Origin: Actinomycetota bacterium
Lineage (GTDB): Bacteria; Actinomycetota; Coriobacteriia; Anaerosomatales; Anaerosomataceae
NCBI GenBank assembly: GCA_011372845.1
Contig: DSAI01000164.1
Location: forward strand, 1-5,333
Reading direction: 5' to 3'
DNA length: 5,333 nt
Below the pieces are notes generated by a model. The model did no database searches, was not told the DNA's origin, and was given only the letters and a program-made list of their open reading frames with translations. The position numbers and the translations under genes were made by a program. Positions within the stretch are counted from its first letter, which is position 1, and every line of letters starts with the position of its first letter. Shown piece after piece: positions 1-5,144 of this stretch.

Positions 1-437
1 CGGAGCTCCTCCAGCGCCTCGAGCAGCCGGGCGGCGGTGATGCCGGCGCCCGCCAGGACCCGTCCCGCCTCGCCTGTGTCGTTCGCTATCCCGATGAACA
101 GGTGCTCCGTGGAGACGTACGCGTCCTTCAGCTTCTCGGCCTGTTTGAACGCGTCCGAGAACACGGTGTTCAGGCGCGGACCGATACCGGCCGGTCCCTG
201 CACGCCGCTACCGCTCACCTTGGGCATCGAATCGATTGCCGAGGTCACCTCGGCCTCGATGAGGTCGGGGTCGGCGCCCACCTTCTGCACGATCGGCCGC
301 ACGATGCCCTCGGCGGCATCGAGCAGCGCCTTCAGAAGGTGCTCGGGTTCTATCACCTGCGAGGATGCGTCATCGGCGATACCCTGCGCCGCCTGCAACG
401 CCTCCTGCGCCTTCACTGTCAGTTTGTCCAAACGCAT
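1..437 (-). CDS. clpB: ClpB disaggregase, N-terminal part (runs off window edge)
   Basis: Hsp100-family AAA+ disaggregase, which threads aggregated proteins through a hexameric ring in the cytoplasm together with DnaK/DnaJ/GrpE. Only the first 145 codons are in the window, so the 3' part is cut by the edge, not broken. The protein opens MRLDKLTVKAQEALQAAQ, the typical ClpB start. Two Clp_N-type repeats are visible: EPEHLLKALLDA near residues 30-41 and STEHLFIGIAND near 109-120. Neither AAA module, with Walker A/B motifs and the middle coiled coil, is reached. The ATG at 437-435 is chosen because it matches the family start exactly and has a GGGAG SD site 9 nt upstream. It lies downstream of hspR in the same direction, separated by a small ORF and a 165-nt leader. 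It may be read from the dnaK operon, from its own promoter, or both. A ClpC paralogue is less likely because the ClpB-type start is so clear. Confidence 0.93.
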   Translation of the reverse strand, partial: MRLDKLTVKAQEALQAAQGIADDASSQVIEPEHLLKALLDAAEGIVRPIVQKVGADPDLIEAEVTSAIDSMPKVSGSGVQGPAGIGPRLNTVFSDAFKQAEKLKDAYVSTEHLFIGIANDTGEAGRVLAGAGITAARLLEALEEL

Positions 438-446
438 AGCACTCAA

Positions 447-451
447 CTCCC
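447..451 (-). promoter_or_regulatory. Ribosome binding site of clpB
   Basis: GGGAG on the minus strand, 9 nt before the clpB ATG. It sits beside a short perfect palindrome (CACGG T CCGTG, 451-461) that could pair in the mRNA and partly hide the site. Confidence 0.7.
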
Positions 452-465
452 ACGGTCCGTGCTCG

Positions 466-479
466 CCGCCCTCGGGCGG
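466..479 (-). repeat. GC-rich hairpin in the clpB 5' leader
   Basis: A perfect inverted repeat, CCGCCC-GA-GGGCGG on the minus strand, ending 14 nt before the clpB SD site. In RNA it would form at least five G-C pairs around a four-base loop. It has no U-run after it, so it is not a standard terminator. It could influence ribosome access or mRNA stability. Confidence 0.45.
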
Positions 480-544
480 TCATGAGCCTGGCCTGCCACG
501 ACCGGCTCGCAGTGCCGATAACCTCACGGGCTATCGGGAGACCG

Positions 545-572
545 TTCAAGCCGGCGCCGTTCGTTTCTTGAA
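545..572. repeat. Inverted repeat TTCAAG-N16-CTTGAA upstream of clpB
   Basis: Two 6-bp arms, TTCAAG (545-550) and CTTGAA (567-572), lie 16 nt apart around a GC-rich core that contains the 8-bp palindrome CGGCGCCG (552-559). The arms contain the TCAAG/CTTGA core of the HspR half-site, but in the opposite order to the HAIR consensus. It is therefore not a canonical HspR operator. It lies about 110 nt upstream of the clpB start, where a regulatory site would be expected. Confidence 0.35.
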
Positions 573-602
573 GAGGCGTGACCACACCCAGGCCACGGCC
601 TG
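546..602 (-). other. In-frame continuation of the small ORF beyond its TGA
   Basis: Directly after the TGA at 605-603 the same frame reads 18 sense codons, giving QAVAWVWSRLFKKRTAPA, and then stops at TGA 548-546. The peptide is tryptophan-rich and basic, with an amphipathic look. A GTG at 596-594 could start it independently as a 16-codon ORF, but no clear SD site precedes it. It is listed because it is coding-like and because a hairpin sits right behind the stop codon. It may equally be non-coding leader sequence. Confidence 0.25.
589..602. repeat. 14-bp palindrome directly after the small ORF stop
   Basis: CAGGCC-GT-GGCCTG on the minus strand is a perfect inverted repeat beginning at the base after the small ORF TGA stop. 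It also overlaps the last two bases of a TTGACA hexamer (606-601). It may act as DNA, as an operator at a clpB promoter, or as RNA, as a hairpin just 3' of a stop codon. The sequence alone cannot decide. Confidence 0.45.
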
Positions 603-698
603 TCAACCCGGTCCGCCGGCGATCTCGCCCGATCGGACCCCTTCGAGCCACTTCACCGCCGCGCTGCGGCGGTCCTTCGCTGCAGGATCGTTGCTCAT
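603..698 (-). CDS. Hypothetical 31-residue small protein, coupled to hspR
   Basis: A 31-codon ORF whose ATG (698-696) overlaps the hspR stop as ATGA, the usual arrangement for translational coupling. GAGGG (710-706) lies 7 nt upstream and serves as a good SD site inside the end of hspR. The peptide begins MSNDPAAKDRR, has a helix-prone centre, AVKWLEGVRSGEI (residues 14-26), and ends in glycine and proline. About three quarters of its third codon positions are G or C, as expected for coding DNA in this genome. No signal peptide, membrane segment or metal-binding motif is seen, and I do not recognise a family. After the TGA the same frame stays open for 18 more codons (to 546). The ORF might therefore be the front of a 50-residue product if the stop is leaky, or the start of a gene broken by one mutation. 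It could also be a chance ORF, but the overlap plus SD site argue for translation. Confidence 0.5.
   Translation of the reverse strand: MSNDPAAKDRRSAAVKWLEGVRSGEIAGGPG
655..673 (-). repeat. Strong hairpin just after hspR, inside the small ORF
   Basis: A perfect 8-bp stem, ACCGCCGC-AGC-GCGGCGGT on the minus strand, lies 22 nt past the hspR stop. It has no U-tract after it (GAAGTGG follows), so it does not fit an intrinsic terminator. It could lower read-through from the dnaK operon into clpB or protect the 3' end of the upstream mRNA. It falls within codons for DRRSAAV of the small ORF, so part of its symmetry may come from GC-rich arginine and alanine codons. Confidence 0.45.
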
Positions 699-1111
699 CG
701 GGCGTCCCTCTTCACTATGCCGCCGCGCGGCACGTGCACGATGTCCGCGCGCAGCGACTTGCGGAACTCGTTGATCTCCTGGGCCAGGTCGCGCTCGGCG
801 CGAGTGGCCGCGGCCTGCGCATCGGCCAACCGGTCCTCGAGCTTCTCCTTCTCGACCTCGAGTTCGATGATCCGCATCACTCCCGCAAGGTTGATCCCTT
901 CCTCCTGCGTGAAGCGTTGGATGAGCCTGAGCCGCTCGATGTCGGACTCCGAGTACATCCGCGTGCCACCCGGAGATCTGCTCGGCTGGACGAGCCGCTT
1001 GCGCTCGTAGATCCGGAGCGTCTGCGGGTGCACGCCGGCAAGCTCGGCCGCCACGCTGATCATGTAGACCGGCCGGTCCTTGCCCCCGCTCCCGTGCTGC
1101 CGTCTCACCAC
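695..1111 (-). CDS. hspR: HspR, MerR-family heat-shock repressor
   Basis: Cytoplasmic DNA-binding repressor of chaperone genes. In Streptomyces and Mycobacterium it binds HAIR operators with DnaK as co-repressor. With the GTG start the protein has 138 residues. The MerR winged-helix region begins at PVYMISVAAELAGVHPQTLR (14-33) and continues with IYERKRLVQPSRSPGGTRMYS (34-54). Next comes the HspR hallmark EEGINLAGVMRIIELE (70-85), then a coiled-coil dimerisation helix (about 83-120) and a basic tail. The start is chosen at GTG 1111-1109 because an extended SD site lies just upstream and this leaves 16 nt after dnaJ. Alternatives are GTG 1108-1106, the dnaJ-overlapping ATG 1150-1148 (13 extra residues), and ATG 1063-1061, which would lose the conserved PVY. 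It is the fourth gene of the dnaK operon, so it is probably autoregulated. Its stop overlaps the next small ORF. Confidence 0.93.
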   Translation of the reverse strand: MVRRQHGSGGKDRPVYMISVAAELAGVHPQTLRIYERKRLVQPSRSPGGTRMYSESDIERLRLIQRFTQEEGINLAGVMRIIELEVEKEKLEDRLADAQAAATRAERDLAQEINEFRKSLRADIVHVPRGGIVKRDAR

Positions 1112-1115
1112 GACC

Positions 1116-1127
1116 GGATCACCTTCC
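1116..1127 (-). promoter_or_regulatory. Extended ribosome binding site of hspR
   Basis: GGAAGGTGATCC on the minus strand begins right after the first base of the last dnaJ stop position. Its AGGTGATCC portion is complementary over nine consecutive bases to the conserved 3' end of 16S rRNA (GGATCACCT). The AAGG core lies 10 nt before GTG 1111, which supports that start over the in-frame ATG further upstream. Confidence 0.65.
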
Positions 1128-2258
1128 CTACGCGATGTGCGCCCGGACATCGTCCGTACGCAGCGACTCGAACTGCTTGAGCAGTTCCTTCTGCTCCGAG
1201 GTCAGCTTCTTGGGCACGTCTATACGAACGCGCACCTTCAGGTCGCCCGTGCCGCGGCCCTTGAGTTTGGGCGCCCCCTTGCCCGGCACCCGCAGCACCT
1301 TGCCGTCGGCGGTGCCGGCAGGGATCTTCACCTTCACCTTGCCGCCATCGGGTGTGGGGACCATCACCTGTGCGCCGAGCGCCGCCTCGGTGATCGTCAC
1401 CGGGAGGTCGAGGACCACGTCGGCTCCATCACGGGTGAAGAACGCATGGGGGCGGATGTGCGTGATCACGTACAGGTCGCCCGCCGGTGCGCCGCCGGTA
1501 CCCGGTTCGCCCTTGCCCGCGAACCTGAGCTTGCCGCCATCGGTCACGCCCGGCGGGATGTTCACCGTGAGCGGCTTGGCCCGGACCACCTGCCCCTTGC
1601 CCTTGCAGGTGGTGCACGGATGCTCCACCACGGTGCCGGTCCCGCCGCACCGCTGGCACGGCCGGGAGAACCCGAACACTCCTTGCCCCTGCGTGACGTG
1701 ACCGGCGCCCGAGCACGTGGGGCACGTGGTCACACTGGTACCGGGCTTGGCTCCGGTCCCCTTGCAGGTGGCGCACGTCTCGGTGCGCTTGACGTCCACC
1801 TTGGTGGATGTGCCCTTCAGCGCCTCCTCGAACGACAGGGTGAGGTCGTACTGTATGTCCCCACCCCTGTGCGCACTCTTGCGCTTCGACGCGCCCGCAC
1901 CGCCGCCGAACAGGTTCCCGAAGAGGTCGCCCAGATCGCCCATGTCCACGGTCTGGTACGACGCGCCACCGGGGAAACCTCCACCCGGGAATCCGCCTCC
2001 GGGCCACCCGGCTCCTGTTCCGCCGGGACCGCCGGGAGGGGCGCCTCCGCCGAAGTAGCGGCCGTACGTGTCGTACTGCTTCCGTTTCTCCTCGTCGGAA
2101 AGGATCTCGTATGCCTCGTTGATCTCCTTGAACTTGGCTTCGTCACCGCCCGCGTCGGGGTGGTGCTTCCGCGCCTGCTTGCGGAACGCCTTCTTTATCT
2201 CGTCGGCTGTCGCCGTCTTAGGGACGCCGAGTATGTCGTAGTAGTCTTTCTCGGCCAT
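1128..2258 (-). CDS. dnaJ: DnaJ (Hsp40) co-chaperone
   Basis: Delivers unfolded substrates to DnaK and stimulates its ATPase in the cytoplasm. At 376 residues it is a full-length type I Hsp40. The J domain covers 1-66, starting [12 protein letters not shown], with the HPD motif at 33-35. A glycine/phenylalanine-rich linker spans about 66-122. The zinc domain has four CxxCxGxG repeats, with cysteines at 162/165, 179/182, 201/204 and 215/218, so both zinc sites are intact. The C-terminal substrate-binding domains follow (about 225-355), including [21 protein letters not shown]. The ATG at 2258-2256 fits the family start and has an AGGAG SD site. It lies 12 nt after grpE and 16 nt before hspR, within one operon. 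The only mild oddity is a near-perfect PGGGF repeat in the linker. Confidence 0.98.
   Translation of the reverse strand: MAEKDYYDILGVPKTATADEIKKAFRKQARKHHPDAGGDEAKFKEINEAYEILSDEEKRKQYDTYGRYFGGGAPPGGPGGTGAGWPGGGFPGGGFPGGASYQTVDMGDLGDLFGNLFGGGAGASKRKSAHRGGDIQYDLTLSFEEALKGTSTKVDVKRTETCATCKGTGAKPGTSVTTCPTCSGAGHVTQGQGVFGFSRPCQRCGGTGTVVEHPCTTCKGKGQVVRAKPLTVNIPPGVTDGGKLRFAGKGEPGTGGAPAGDLYVITHIRPHAFFTRDGADVVLDLPVTITEAALGAQVMVPTPDGGKVKVKIPAGTADGKVLRVPGKGAPKLKGRGTGDLKVRVRIDVPKKLTSEQKELLKQFESLRTDDVRAHIA
1965..2003 (-). repeat. Short tandem PGGGF repeat in the DnaJ linker
   Basis: Residues 86-98 of DnaJ read [13 protein letters not shown], a 5-residue unit used a little more than twice. The codons differ between copies (for example GGC-GGA versus GGA-GGT), so it looks like a maintained peptide repeat and not a fresh DNA duplication. 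Such G/F-rich linkers vary freely in length among DnaJ proteins. Confidence 0.6.
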
Positions 2259-2265
2259 CGCTGGG

Positions 2266-2270
2266 CTCCT
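2266..2270 (-). promoter_or_regulatory. Ribosome binding site of dnaJ
   Basis: AGGAG directly after the grpE TAA stop, 7 nt before the dnaJ ATG. It confirms the ATG at 2258-2256. Confidence 0.8.
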
Positions 2271-2909
2271 TTAGGGCCTCGGGCCTCCAGTGCTCACCAC
2301 GACCGCCGCCGGACGCAACACGCGCCCGTGCATCCGGTACCCGCACTGGTACATGTCGACGCACGTGCCCTCCGGCACGTCGTCGCGTTCGGCCTGCCCC
2401 ACCGCCTGGTGCTCGTTGGGGTCGAACGGCTCACCCTCCGGCGCGATGCGCTCCACGCCCTCCTTGGCGAACACGTCGAGCACCTGCTGGAGCACCATGC
2501 GCACCCCATCCGTCAGGTCGCTCGACTCACCGGCCTCCTCGGCATGTGCAACCGCACGCTCGAGGTTATCGAGTGCCGGCAGCACCTCGGTGATGATGCG
2601 CTGCCCGGCCCGCTTGACCGCGTCCTCCTGCTCACGCGCCATGCGCTTACGGTAGTTGTCGAACTCCGCCTGCAACCGTTGCGCCGTTTCCAGATGGCGG
2701 CCGGCCTCCTCGCGTGCAGCCTCCAGCTCGGCCTCAAGCTGATCGCCCCGGAACTCGAATTCAGCCCCCAGATCCTGCTCCAGCTCGGGGTCGGTATGCA
2801 CAGACGCGGCCGGGGGGACCTCCGAGGCCGCCTCCTCAGCGCGGTTTCCGCGAGGACCGCGGCCGAGGGGGTCACCCCCGGCCGCGCCCTTGTGTGTGCG
2901 TCGGTCCAT
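2271..2909 (-). CDS. grpE: GrpE nucleotide exchange factor
   Basis: Releases ADP from DnaK so the chaperone cycle can turn over; it acts as a cytoplasmic dimer and often as a thermosensor. The protein has 212 residues. A charged, probably disordered N-terminus (1-50) is followed by a long helix/coiled coil (about 52-100) carrying the hallmark LQAEFDNYRKRM (79-90). Then come PALDNLERAV (111-120), the signature FDPNEHQAV (162-170), and the C-terminal beta domain ending in GYRMHGRVLRPAAVVVS. Two cysteines, C183 and C189, lie in the beta domain at positions that are not usually cysteine. The ATG at 2909-2907 lies only 2 nt after the dnaK stop, so it is probably translated by coupling, with GAGGA in the dnaK tail as SD site. 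Order dnaK-grpE-dnaJ is the actinobacterial arrangement. Confidence 0.97.
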   Translation of the reverse strand: MDRRTHKGAAGGDPLGRGPRGNRAEEAASEVPPAASVHTDPELEQDLGAEFEFRGDQLEAELEAAREEAGRHLETAQRLQAEFDNYRKRMAREQEDAVKRAGQRIITEVLPALDNLERAVAHAEEAGESSDLTDGVRMVLQQVLDVFAKEGVERIAPEGEPFDPNEHQAVGQAERDDVPEGTCVDMYQCGYRMHGRVLRPAAVVVSTGGPRP

Positions 2910-2911
2910 AG

Positions 2912-4798
2912 CTACTCGTCCTCGTCGACGACTTCGTAGTCGGCCACTTCCTCGTCCGCTTCGGGCGTGGTCCCACCCTCGGCGGCCTGCTCCTCCTGCG
3001 CCTGCTGGTACACGATCTCGGCAAGCTTGTAGCTCTTCTCCTGCAGGCTTGTGGTGGCGGTCTTGATGGCCTCGGTGTCGTCACCTTCGAGCGCCGTCTT
3101 CACGTCCGCGATGGCCGATTCGATCTCGCCCTTCGTGTCCTCGGGCACCTTTTCGCCGAGGTCGGCAAGGGTCTTCTCGGTGCCGTACACGAGCGTGTCG
3201 GCGTTGTTGCGGACCTCCGCCTCTTCCTTCTTCTTCTTGTCTTCGTCAGCATGCGCCTCAGCGTCGTTGACCATGCGGTCGACTTCCTCGTCGGAAAGCG
3301 CGGTCGTGCCTGTGATCGTGATCTTCTGCTCCTGGCCTGTGCCCAGGTCCTTGGCCGAAACGTTCACGATGCCGTTGGCGTCGATGTCGAACGCCACCTC
3401 GATCTGCGGCACGCCTCGCGGTGCGGGCGGGATGTTCATGAGATGGAACTTGCCGAGCGTCTTGTTGTACGCGGCCATCTCCCGCTCGCCCTGCAGCACG
3501 TGGATCTCCACGCTCGTCTGACCGTCGGCCGCCGTGGTGAAGGTCTCGCTCTTGCGCGTGGGGATCGTGGTGTTGCGCTCGATCAGCTTGGTCATCACGC
3601 CGCCGAGCGTCTCCACACCCAGTGAGAGCGGGGTCACGTCGAGCAGCAGGATGTCCTTCACGTCACCGCCAAGCACGCCACCCTGGATCGCGGCTCCTAC
3701 GGCGACGACCTCGTCCGGGTTGACACCCTTGTGCGGGTCCTTGCCGGTGAGCTCCTTCACCAGCTCCTGGACCGCCGGCATGCGCGTGGAACCGCCCACG
3801 AGGATCGCGTGGGCGAGATCGCCCGACTTGACCCCGGCGTCCTTGAGCGCGTCCTTGACCGGCTTGCGGCACCGCTCGAGCAGGTCGGACGTGATCTTCT
3901 GGAACTCCGCGCGTGTGAGCGTGTAGTCGAGGTGCTTCGGGCCGCTCGCGTCAGCCGTGATGAACGGCAGGTTGATTTGCGCGGTCTGCGTGGTGGAGAG
4001 CTCCATCTTCGCCTTCTCCGCCTCCGCACGCAGGCGCTGCAGCGCCATCTTGTCGTTGCGCAGGTCGATGCCGTGATCGGCCTTGAACTTGTCGGCGAGC
4101 CAGTCGATGATGCGCTGATCCCAGTCGTCGCCGCCCAGGTGGTTGTCACCAGAGGTGGACTTGACCTCGAAGACGCCCTCGCCGATCTCGAGCACCGACA
4201 CGTCGAACGTGCCCCCGCCCAGGTCGAACACGAGGATGGTCTGGTCGTGCGCGCCCTTGTCGAGACCGTAGGCCAGCGCCGCCGCCGTGGGCTCGTTGAT
4301 GATGCGCTTGACCTCGAGGCCCGCGATCTTGCCCGCGTCCTTGGTGGCCTGACGCTGCATGTCGTTGAAGTACGCCGGAACGGTGATGACCGCCTCGGTG
4401 ACCGGATGGCCGAGGTACGCCTCGGCGTCGGCCTTGAGCTTCTGCAGCACCATGGCCGAGATCTCCTCGGGCGTGTAGCGCTTGTCCTCGGCCATCACGA
4501 CCGAGCGGCCGTCCTTGCCCTTCTCCACGTTGTACGCGATGGTGCCGCGCTCGGAGGAGGTCTCCTCGTACTTGCGGCCGATGAAGCGCTTGATCGACGT
4601 GATGGTGTGTTCCGGGTTCGTCACGGCCTGGTTCTTGGCCGCCTTGCCGACGATACGCTCGCCATCCTTACGGAACGCGACGACCGACGGCGTGGTGCGA
4701 TCGCCCTCGGCGTTCACGATGATCGTGGGCTCGCCGCCCTCGAGGACCGCGACAGCCGAGTTCGTCGTACCGAGGTCGATGCCGATAATCTTGCCCAT
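2912..4798 (-). CDS. dnaK: DnaK (Hsp70) chaperone
   Basis: ATP-driven cytoplasmic chaperone that binds exposed hydrophobic segments; in HspR-type organisms it also acts as co-repressor. The protein has 628 residues and is intact. The ATPase domain opens [20 protein letters not shown], with D8, catalytic K70 (SIKRF), [13 protein letters not shown] (168-180), [10 protein letters not shown] (192-201) and [11 protein letters not shown] (333-343). The linker is [10 protein letters not shown] (382-391). The beta substrate-binding domain covers about 392-502 and the helical lid follows. The acidic tail ends [13 protein letters not shown]. The frame stays open for 80 codons upstream, but the ATG at 4798-4796 is chosen because it matches the family start and has AAAGGAG 8 nt upstream. 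Residues 76-109 include about 21 residues that Bacillus and Streptomyces DnaK lack. It is first in the operon, so HspR control would act at its promoter. Confidence 0.99.
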   Translation of the reverse strand: MGKIIGIDLGTTNSAVAVLEGGEPTIIVNAEGDRTTPSVVAFRKDGERIVGKAAKNQAVTNPEHTITSIKRFIGRKYEETSSERGTIAYNVEKGKDGRSVVMAEDKRYTPEEISAMVLQKLKADAEAYLGHPVTEAVITVPAYFNDMQRQATKDAGKIAGLEVKRIINEPTAAALAYGLDKGAHDQTILVFDLGGGTFDVSVLEIGEGVFEVKSTSGDNHLGGDDWDQRIIDWLADKFKADHGIDLRNDKMALQRLRAEAEKAKMELSTTQTAQINLPFITADASGPKHLDYTLTRAEFQKITSDLLERCRKPVKDALKDAGVKSGDLAHAILVGGSTRMPAVQELVKELTGKDPHKGVNPDEVVAVGAAIQGGVLGGDVKDILLLDVTPLSLGVETLGGVMTKLIERNTTIPTRKSETFTTAADGQTSVEIHVLQGEREMAAYNKTLGKFHLMNIPPAPRGVPQIEVAFDIDANGIVNVSAKDLGTGQEQKITITGTTALSDEEVDRMVNDAEAHADEDKKKKEEAEVRNNADTLVYGTEKTLADLGEKVPEDTKGEIESAIADVKTALEGDDTEAIKTATTSLQEKSYKLAEIVYQQAQEEQAAEGGTTPEADEEVADYEVVDEDE

Positions 4799-4806
4799 GG
4801 GTAGTG

Positions 4807-4813
4807 CTCCTTT
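4807..4813 (-). promoter_or_regulatory. Ribosome binding site of dnaK
   Basis: AAAGGAG on the minus strand, 8 nt before the ATG at 4798. It fixes the dnaK start and rules out the in-frame upstream extension to 5038. Confidence 0.85.
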
Positions 4814-4820
4814 CGAATCC

Positions 4821-4837
4821 CCCCGGTCGCACCGGAG
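4821..4837 (-). repeat. Hairpin in the dnaK 5' leader
   Basis: The minus-strand RNA CUCCGGU-GCG-ACCGGGG can form a 7-bp stem (one U-G pair) with a 3-nt loop, ending 7 nt upstream of the SD site. Its DNA core, CCGGT-CGC-ACCGG, is a perfect repeat at 4823-4835. It could affect message stability or translation; no known thermosensor class (such as ROSE or fourU) is recognised. Confidence 0.4.
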
Positions 4838-4892
4838 CGGCTTGTTCACAGAGTGCAGCGCAGTGCGCCGACACTGAGCCGGCACGTCTCGT

Positions 4893-4921
4893 AGTGTGCA
4901 ATCTAAGTGTTCCATTGTCAA
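4893..4921 (-). promoter_or_regulatory. Candidate dnaK operon promoter
   Basis: On the minus strand a perfect -35 hexamer TTGACA (4921-4916) is followed after 17 nt by CACACT (4898-4893), which keeps only three of six -10 consensus positions. Transcription would start near 4886, giving a leader of almost 90 nt. The -35 is convincing, but the exact -10 is uncertain; ACACTA, one base further on, is an alternative. Confidence 0.5.
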
Positions 4922-4922
4922 G
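4902..4922 (-). promoter_or_regulatory. Degenerate HAIR-like element (possible HspR operator)
   Basis: CTTGACA-N7-ACTTAGA on the minus strand lines up with the HAIR consensus CTTGAGT-N7-ACTCAAG at the exact 7-nt spacing. The left arm matches at five of seven positions and the right arm at four of seven. It overlaps the -35 hexamer and the spacer, a sensible place for a repressor. Part of the left-arm match comes from the TTGACA hexamer itself, so this is weak evidence. Confidence 0.3.
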
Positions 4923-4931
4923 TTATCTGCA

Positions 4932-4956
4932 ACAGCCATGCAATGCACGAGGCTGT
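4932..4956. repeat. Inverted repeat upstream of the dnaK promoter
   Basis: Arms ACAGCC (4932-4937) and GGCTGT (4951-4956) flank a 13-nt centre that contains TGCAATGCA, itself nearly symmetric. It lies 10 bases upstream of the candidate dnaK -35, on the ferredoxin side. It could bind a regulator but matches no site I know. Confidence 0.3.
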
Positions 4957-5058
4957 GGGCCGGTGCGCAGGGAATCTCCTGCGTGTGCGCATACGCGAAT
5001 GACCTACCGCCGCTCAGCAGCGGTTCTGCGCCGTTCACCCCGCGGCAGCCAACGCTCC

Positions 5059-5088
5059 TTTACACGCTCACCGGGCCTTCTGTATCAT
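5059..5088 (+). promoter_or_regulatory. Promoter of the ferredoxin gene
   Basis: TTTACA (5059-5064) and TATCAT (5083-5088) are separated by 18 nt and each match five of six consensus positions for a housekeeping sigma factor. Transcription would begin near 5095, about 50 nt before the ATG. Confidence 0.65.
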
Positions 5089-5106
5089 CCGCCGCGATAT
5101 GCCCGC

Positions 5107-5124
5107 CGCCGCACGGATGCGGCG
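5107..5124 (+). repeat. Hairpin in the ferredoxin leader
   Basis: CGCCGC-ACGGAT-GCGGCG forms a perfect 6-bp GC stem with a 6-nt loop in the short 5' leader, ending 9 nt before the AAGGAG SD site. It may stabilise the mRNA; no known riboswitch is recognised. Confidence 0.35.
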
Positions 5125-5133
5125 TCCGAACCG

Positions 5134-5139
5134 AAGGAG
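5134..5139 (+). promoter_or_regulatory. Ribosome binding site of the ferredoxin gene
   Basis: AAGGAG 5 nt before the ATG at 5145, a strong SD site that confirms the start. Confidence 0.8.
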
Positions 5140-5144
5140 CCTCT

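Larger units (their letters stand above)
438..602 (-). other. clpB leader region, no recognised gene
   Basis: 165 nt between the small ORF stop and the clpB ATG. No conserved protein is seen, apart from an 18-codon in-frame continuation of the small ORF described separately. It holds a TTGACA hexamer at its start (606-601), a 14-bp palindrome (589-602), a TTCAAG/CTTGAA inverted repeat (545-572), a TTGAAC hexamer (549-544), and a GC-rich hairpin (466-479). TTGACA has only GGTCAC at a 17-nt spacing, and TTGAAC has only TGAGGT, so neither makes a convincing promoter. No consensus HAIR operator is present. Confidence 0.6.
4799..5144. other. Divergent regulatory region between dnaK and the ferredoxin gene
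   Basis: 346 nt without a conserved gene. From left to right it holds the dnaK SD site and leader hairpin, a candidate dnaK promoter with a degenerate HAIR-like element (4893-4922), an inverted repeat (4932-4956), and the ferredoxin promoter, leader hairpin and SD site (5059-5139). The stretch 4890-4935 is clearly AT-richer than the flanking genes, as expected for a promoter. Nothing recognisable is seen at about 4957-5058. Confidence 0.7.

Noticed and set aside
435..461. CIRCE (HrcA operator) at the clpB start
   Set aside because: The plus strand has TAGCACTC, eight of nine bases of the left CIRCE arm. The right arm at the required 9-nt spacing is absent (only GTGCT, shifted by 3 nt), and no hrcA is seen here.
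578..606. A TTGACA-based clpB promoter
   Set aside because: The -35 hexamer is perfect, but no acceptable -10 lies at 16-18 nt (GGTCAC at 17). It is not listed as a promoter, only described in the leader entry.
370..651. A 93-codon minus-strand frame between hspR and clpB
   Set aside because: It overlaps the conserved ClpB N-terminus in another frame, lacks an SD site and looks like random Arg/Gly-rich sequence.
1080..2939. A 619-codon open frame on the plus strand, opposite grpE and dnaJ
   Set aside because: It lies antisense to two clearly conserved genes. Its sequence is rich in Arg, Leu, His and Val without recognisable domains, as expected for the shadow of high-GC coding DNA.
3731..4804. 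A 357-codon open frame on the plus strand, opposite dnaK
   Set aside because: Long antisense frames opposite dnaK are a known artefact of its codon use. No domain or independent SD site supports it.
4799..5038. An N-terminal extension of DnaK by 80 codons
   Set aside because: The family start [12 protein letters not shown] with AAAGGAG upstream is decisive. The extension would cover the promoter region and has no DnaK-like sequence.
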